DNA of 5,983 bases from the NCBI GenBank assembly GCA_029857995.1, contig JAOUFZ010000100.1:1-5983 (forward strand), in the 5' to 3' direction. Positions 5,725 through 5,983 of the stretch are shown here, in pieces. The position numbers were made by a program, and so were the translations under genes. Below the pieces are notes generated by a model. The model ran no database searches. It was not told the DNA's origin and was given only the letters and a program-made list of their open reading frames with translations. The first letter of the stretch is position 1; each line of letters opens with the position of its first letter. The stretch comes from Dehalococcoidia bacterium. GTDB lineage: Bacteria; Chloroflexota; Dehalococcoidia; GIF9; AB-539-J10.

Positions 5725-5751
5725 TCTGGTAAACCTTGCCCAGTTACCAGA
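5725..5751 (+). ncRNA. Hairpin 2 of the leader: TCTGGTAA-11-TTACCAGA
   Basis: Perfect 8-bp arms (5725-5732, 5744-5751) with an 11-nt loop lie 8 nt before the Shine-Dalgarno tract AAAGGGGG (5757-5764). The loop has CCC (5739-5741) that could pair with the GGG of that tract, so translation control is conceivable. No T-run follows, so it is not an intrinsic terminator. Confidence 0.4.
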
Positions 5752-5768
5752 TAGCGAAAGGGGGTTAA

Positions 5769-5983
5769 GTGGAACAACTTAATATCGTGGGCAAACGCTC
5801 AGGCGAAGGCTTTGTGGCTCACAAGGCTAAACTGGTAAACGCCCTGTCCAGAGCATTAGCCGAAAGGCTATTGCTTATGGACTTCACCATTGGGCGGAAA
5901 GGCTTGCTAGGCTACATTAAGGCTCTTAGCGGAAGCAATATCGTCAAGATAGTGCCTTCCACTAACGGCAGTGCTAGCGAGGG
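5769..5983 (+). CDS. Start of an unknown rightward gene, cut by the window end
   Basis: A GTG at 5769 follows the purine tract AAAGGGGG (5757-5764) by 4 nt and opens a frame that stays clear to the window edge (71 codons). The visible protein begins MEQLNIVGKRSGEGFVAHKA and continues through a helical segment (LVNALSRALAERLLLMDFTI) to IGRKGLLGYIKALSG. No motif identifies it, there is no signal peptide, and the one hydrophobic helix is short. It lies 135 bp after the sigma-like gene on the same strand with the same kind of ribosome site, so both likely belong to one element. Confidence 0.6.
   Translation, partial: MEQLNIVGKRSGEGFVAHKAKLVNALSRALAERLLLMDFTIGRKGLLGYIKALSGSNIVKIVPSTNGSASE

Overview
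The window looks bacterial. Start codons have purine-rich Shine-Dalgarno sites at ordinary spacing, one promoter has TTGACA and TATAAT boxes, and base composition is moderate (roughly half G+C by eye). Several proteins (the stand-alone C39-like peptidase, the 168-aa protein ending in a winged-helix-like segment, the IS481-type transposase remnant) resemble, from memory, proteins common in Chloroflexota/Dehalococcoidia-type genomes. That placement is inference only. Most of the window reads as accessory DNA: unfamiliar genes, a decayed insertion sequence and several dyad or repeat-rich control regions.

Layout. Bases 1-93 hold the start of a leftward gene: only its ATG lies inside the window, but its Shine-Dalgarno site, a perfect 34-bp palindrome and promoter boxes are all visible. 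A rightward unit follows: a -10 box, a 24-codon ORF whose ATG lies at the expected transcription start, and a 179-aa cytoplasmic C39-like cysteine peptidase. A 284-bp stretch without a gene leads into a leftward IS481-type transposase remnant that lacks most of its catalytic core. Next is a rightward 168-aa conserved-looking hypothetical protein.

Bases 2392-2591 are a dense control region: a 19-bp dyad at the stop codon of the previous gene, a smaller dyad, and six same-orientation GTTCA boxes mostly 11-12 bp apart. It precedes a two-gene operon with a 13-bp overlap. The first gene encodes a 455-aa protein with an N-terminal helix-turn-helix and a long two-part coiled coil. The second encodes a 211-aa protein with a possible winged helix. 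Helical-phased repeats next to a DNA-binding coiled-coil protein recall plasmid/element maintenance or KfrA-like autoregulated systems. This is the best candidate here for an undescribed system, but its function is not shown.

After a 316-bp gap comes a 244-aa protein with two cysteine clusters and a C-terminal part reminiscent of sigma-factor-like phage proteins. A 135-bp leader with two perfect-stem hairpins follows, and then the start of a last gene that runs off the window. The right end may belong to a prophage or integrated element; no integrase, att site or structural gene is visible to prove it.
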